From: Brachynemurus nebulosus
Lineage: Eukaryota; Arthropoda; Insecta; Neuroptera; Myrmeleontidae
Reading direction: 5' to 3'
DNA length: 64,000 nt
Assembly: GCA_035578155.1 (NCBI GenBank)
Contig: JAPWDM010000001.1
Coordinates: forward strand, 7,466,670-7,530,669
Positions 60,674 through 64,000 of this stretch are shown here, one piece after another. The notes under the pieces were generated by a model. That model had not been told where the DNA came from. It saw nothing but the letters and a program-made list of their open reading frames with translations, and ran no database searches. Each line of letters begins with the position of its first letter. Position 1 is the stretch's first letter. Position numbers and translations under genes: made by a program.

Positions 60674-60865
60674 CTACTGTCTCAAATCTTCGTAAGATAT
60701 CACAAACTGTCCTTTTAAATATCGCTTGTCATTTAGGGCATACACCGACAATGTCTTTTGTTTCTTTTTTCGCCTTCTTGCAACAGAAATCCCTATTGCT
60801 AGTAATTTATTTGAATTCATTTTTCGTTCTATTGCAGCGAGAAACGAGATAATTAAAGCGCTCAT
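60674..60865 (-). pseudogene. Probable Harbinger transposase N-terminal fragment
   Basis: A 63-codon minus-strand frame begins 85 bp inside the right terminus. It has a hydrophobic start (MSALIISFLAAIERKM), a basic cluster (ARRRKKKQKT) and then a NDKRYLKGQFVISYEDLR segment. The order basic cluster, R..L..G.F..L...LR is that seen near the start of Harbinger/HARBI1-type transposases. The DDE core is missing. Support comes mostly from context plus this short pattern. Confidence 0.5.
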
Positions 60866-60953
60866 TTGAACAGATATATTGAAAAAGTTTTAAAAGCGCC
60901 AACGTCGTGTTTTAATGCAACACTTTTTTAACTCTCGTGCGAATCAGGCCTTA

Positions 60954-61020
60954 CTGTTTTCTTTAACTTTCAACCACTACAGATTTTATTACATTCTCAC
61001 GCAGAGTTACTCTCACTGTA
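60954..61020 (+). repeat. Right flank of the Harbinger insertion, repeat copy
   Basis: It is homologous to 59963-60030, starting exactly at the end of the target duplication. Confidence 0.55.
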
Positions 61021-61051
61021 AAAATTCTCACTTTAAAAATTGGAAGAAAAT

Positions 61052-61180
61052 TAGTATATTGTGCAATAAGTGCGGGAAATTATCGATTGCCCACGAAAGC
61101 GAAGTTGAGCGCACGAACGTAGTGAGTGCGTTCATTCGCTTGAGTGAGGGAATCAACAATCCCGCACGAGTTGCACATAC
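61052..61180. mobile_element. Small element with GTGCAA...TTGCAC ends
   Basis: ATTGTGCAATAAGTGCGGGA at the left and TCCCGCACGAGTTGCACATA at the right are imperfect inverted repeats about 115 bp apart. The left 74 bp recur at 16314-16390 (minus). TCCCGCATGAGT near 61519 is a further copy of the end. Confidence 0.6.
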
Positions 61181-61412
61181 TATTTTTTATTACGAATTTC
61201 ACATACTTTTTTCTATTATTATCACTATTTTTGACATTTTTATTACTTTTTAAAATAATATTTTTAAGTGTTCGTCTTTTTTCCTGAATTAATTATCGTT
61301 TAAATTACTTTGTTGGTGGTTTCTATAGAAATAATTATGAAATATTTATTAAATGAAAAATGAAGAGGCGGCTTTGCGTGTTTTGATTAAATTTTGCGTG
61401 TTTTATTGTCAA

Positions 61413-61445
61413 TTTGCGTGTGGAAAGTTACTTTCCACACGCAAA
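61413..61445. repeat. Near-perfect palindrome, 16-bp arms
   Basis: TTTGCGTGTGGAAAGT, one T, then its exact reverse complement. Further TTTGCGTGT copies lie at 61371 and 61393. Confidence 0.85.
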
Positions 61446-61539
61446 AAAGTATGCGGGAAGAGTACAATGGGCAAACAGCTATTTTGCGTACAGAAATGTG
61501 TGCGCCAAGTTAGTACTTTTCCCGCATGAGTAATAAAAA

Positions 61540-62486
61540 ATTATTTGTATTATTTGTATTGGCAATTGGATTGCTAAAGGTATATCGGTTTCTGCTTTAT
61601 TTTAATGCTTTCTCTTCGAATAAAACAATTTTTCGAAAGAATAACAACAGAATATTTAGTCTTGTCTTTTGTTTTCGAAAATATGATATTTAAGATTTTT
61701 CCAGATAAATAAATAGGATACCATACTTTTTACCATGCTAGTACGCGCGATACAATGAATGATTAGAGTGATGAAAAAAAATACTACATACCCATGCAGT
61801 GCATTGTTCGCTGGAGCATCACACTTTTGCATATAAACATTATTTATACATTACAATATCTTTCAATTTTTTTCTTTAGTTTTATACACATTTATTAACA
61901 CTTTTTATTGCACATAATGCTTAATATATAACATTAGTTTTTGTAATATTGTAATATGTATTTCAATTTTTGTCATACTTAATTTATTGCATAAAGGAAG
62001 TGTAGATAGATAATATACATATACATATAATTTTATTTCTTAAGAGAAATTAAAGTTTTTTCTTCTGTATTGTCTAAAAAAAAACCCATATTTTATTTGA
62101 TCTCATCCATGAATGCATTGCACCAGAATGAATTATTACATGTCAGTTTTATTTTATTTCAAACAAAGAGCTATAAGGGAATTTGTAAGTTGTATAAAAA
62201 CTTTCAAGCAAAAAACAAAGGAATATTCGAATAGGAGTAGAATAATACTTACAAATTTTATTATACTTATGTTCTTATTACAAAATAGTTATAAAAATTT
62301 TTCATTGCTAACGCAACTGAAACCGTAGTGTCATGGCTATAGAGATTTTAATATTTGGAATTTATTCACAGTAACCTAAGGCCTGCTAATCACCAAGTGA
62401 CTGACCCATTTAATAATTTCAGGTGGGCTATTTGAGTTCTAAATTAAAAATTAATAATGGGATTGGACTTTTTTTAACAAAATAAG
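61540..62486. other. AT-rich non-coding stretch
   Basis: Nothing recognisable. Confidence 0.4.
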
Positions 62487-62488
62487 TA

Positions 62489-63502
62489 GAGGTAAGTGGG
62501 GTAAAGTGGGAAACTTTTTTTTGGAGCTCCGTTGATTGAACAAAAGTGATTATTTTTCCATGTTTAAAATTTCTATAGTAAAGAGAATTCAATAAACTAT
62601 CTTTTGCCTAAGCTACCAATTAAAAATATTGATTTTCTTTTGAGTTACCGAGCTTTGACCGACTATGTGCAAAATAGCCAAAATTGAAAATCGTGGGGTA
62701 AAGTGGGAAACTTTAAAATACTGTACAAACTCAACGCAAATCTTGTAGCAAAGTTATTATATCTATATTTCAAGGCAAAAAAAGGTTCAAAGTATACAGA
62801 ATACATAGTAAATATAGAAAAAAAATTTTTTGCTGAAAAAAAAATGCAAAAATGACTTAATTGATTTTCGAGCTTCGATCCGTTTATTTGCCAAAAGTTT
62901 TTCAGCTGCTTCTTGCAACTTGATTTAGATTTACGAATTGTTAAAAAATCTTGTTTTCACGCCGTGCGTACGATATTTAATATTCCAGTAACCGAAAAAA
63001 CCGAGATGAAGTCGAAATTTTGAGGTTAGACACACAACACTCTTTTAAATCATAAACAATGAATCCACAACACTTGAATGCAAAACGACGCCTCAATAGT
63101 GATTTTTGACATTTCCCACTTTACCCCATACAAAATTTCCCACTTTACCCCAACACCACATTTTCCAACAATATAAGCGTCATTTTTCTACAATGTATAA
63201 ATTACACGAAACACTTAATCATTATCAAAATCAAGACTACAAAGAATATTTTGAGTGTACTTACAATCTCTTTATCTCTAAAACGAGTGAAAAAAACGAT
63301 ATTGAAACGATGGGAAATGAAATTGTCAAAGAGCACATGAATACATATGCATAAGTATTATGCCATTAGGGTATACCATAAAGATTAGTTTGTGGTCATT
63401 ACTGACAGATGTCAGTAGCGCATGACATCTGTACTTTGACAGTTTACCCGGGAAGTGCAATTTCCCACTTTACTCAATTTCCAACTTTACCCCACTTACC
63501 TC
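62489..63502. mobile_element. 1.01-kb TIR element with iterated GGGGTAAAGTGGGAAA motif
   Basis: The ends GAGGTAAGTGGGGTAAAGT and, inwards from the right, GAGGTAAGTGGGGTAAAGT match. TA flanks both sides (62487-62488, 63503-63504). The 16-bp motif occurs twice near the left (about 62497 and 62696, plus strand) and four times towards the right on the minus strand (about 63112, 63136, 63460, 63477). The 82-codon frame at 63106-63354 begins inside these motifs and has no domain I recognise. TA target: Tc1/mariner-like or unassigned. Confidence 0.75.
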
Positions 63503-63504
63503 TA

Positions 63505-63836
63505 CATATTGGGAAAATTTTAATTTTTAATAACAGCTTGGAGTATATCTAGGTCATTTTATCGTTAGATCTTCTGTTTTCCTGCACCCCCACCATGCAT
63601 TATATTTACTTATTTAAATTACACTCAATAAGTAGTTGAGATTTATTTTATATAAACGTTAGCGTTATTACATCATTTGATCTGTTTCATGATCACCTTA
63701 AGTAATTAATTTAAAAACTCACCAAGTCCATGTTGTACACACATTAAGTCAGGATTTCTCACAAGGAATGTTACGGAAGTGTTACCCTGCGATTTCGTTC
63801 ATTTTAAGATATATTATTCAATGGTATGCATAATGC
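63505..63836. other. AT-rich non-coding stretch
   Basis: Nothing recognisable. Confidence 0.4.
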
Positions 63837-63906
63837 GGCCTACAGACGTTACGATTTTTTATACGACTCGACCAAGTTGAACGACAAATTGTAACGTGTG
63901 TAGGCC
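63837..63906. repeat. 70-bp inverted repeat, possibly an element end
   Basis: GGCCTACAGACGTTACGATTT at the left and AAATTGTAACGTGTGTAGGCC at the right. It may be a very short MITE, or the terminus of a longer PIF/Harbinger-like element cut by the window end. Confidence 0.5.
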
Positions 63907-64000
63907 TGTCGAAAGACAAATTTCAAGTCTGTCAGACGGTCGAATGAAGATTAAAATATTTTAAATATCTATGTATAGTAAAACAGATTGGTTCCGACCG

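Larger units (their letters stand above)
60158..60950. mobile_element. Internally deleted PIF/Harbinger element
   Basis: The termini GGCCTCATTCGCACGAGAG and, inwards from the right, GGCCTGATTCGCACGAGAG differ at one base. TTA flanks both sides (60155-60157, 60951-60953), the 3-bp duplication typical of PIF/Harbinger. Inside are a MADF-domain relic on the plus strand near the left end and a transposase-like N-terminus on the minus strand near the right end. They face each other, and the middle, with the catalytic core, is missing. Confidence 0.85.

Noticed and set aside
60915..61253. 112-codon frame sharing a segment with 16173-16382
   Set aside because: The shared segment is a dispersed non-coding repeat with inverted ends; reading in the same frame follows from DNA identity.

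Overview
This is an AT-rich (by eye about 70% A+T) eukaryotic window, almost certainly from an arthropod and most likely an insect. The evidence is the set of transposable elements: mariner, PIF/Harbinger with a MADF-domain gene, many small hAT derivatives, a Penelope-like retroelement, tRNA-derived SINEs, and the repeat-tail phrases common in insect genomes. There are no operons, no bacterial signals, no confidently intact host gene, and no complete tRNA or rRNA gene. The longest open frame is about 149 codons, and only its 3' third is meaningful (Penelope-like). I read the window as a gene-poor intergenic or deep-intronic region built by repeated transposon insertion. I cannot name the species.

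Layout. 1-8 kb: a 321-bp foldback element, a Helitron-like tail, a TIR element carrying a broken unknown reading frame (4041-4882), a short copy of a composite repeat family (5158-5577), and an hAT element with a perfect 8-bp target duplication (6424-7192). 8.6-10 kb: a 120-bp-period minisatellite. 11.2-11.8 kb: three roughly 155-bp units with an insect-repeat tail. 14.1-16.7 kb: a decayed Penelope-like element with a GIY-YIG endonuclease relic, inverted terminal repeats and hammerhead-ribozyme-like motifs. 18.1-18.6 kb: an internally deleted mariner. 19.5-26.8 kb: small hAT and other inverted-repeat elements. 27.2-28.7 kb: a 1.49-kb palindromic foldback. 29-32 kb: a SINE, a TTAA-bounded element, a LINE/Helitron-like repeat and a 148-bp MITE. 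36.5-47.5 kb: more copies of the minisatellite-bearing family, including the most complete one at 44044-45967, with MITEs, a second SINE and an unexplained 116-codon open frame (41186-41536). 48-59 kb: foldbacks, hAT-like MITEs and TTAA-bounded elements. 60.1-61 kb: an internally deleted PIF/Harbinger keeping the starts of both its genes, sitting in a repeat whose uninterrupted paralogue lies about 0.2 kb upstream. 62.5-63.5 kb: a TIR element with six copies of a 16-bp motif.

Functionally, nothing here forms a host pathway. The recognisable coding relics are all transposon genes: PLE reverse-transcriptase C-terminus plus endonuclease, mariner transposase N-terminus, and Harbinger MADF protein plus transposase N-terminus. 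All are broken by stops, frameshifts or internal deletions. Most other elements are non-autonomous and would have depended on enzymes encoded elsewhere.
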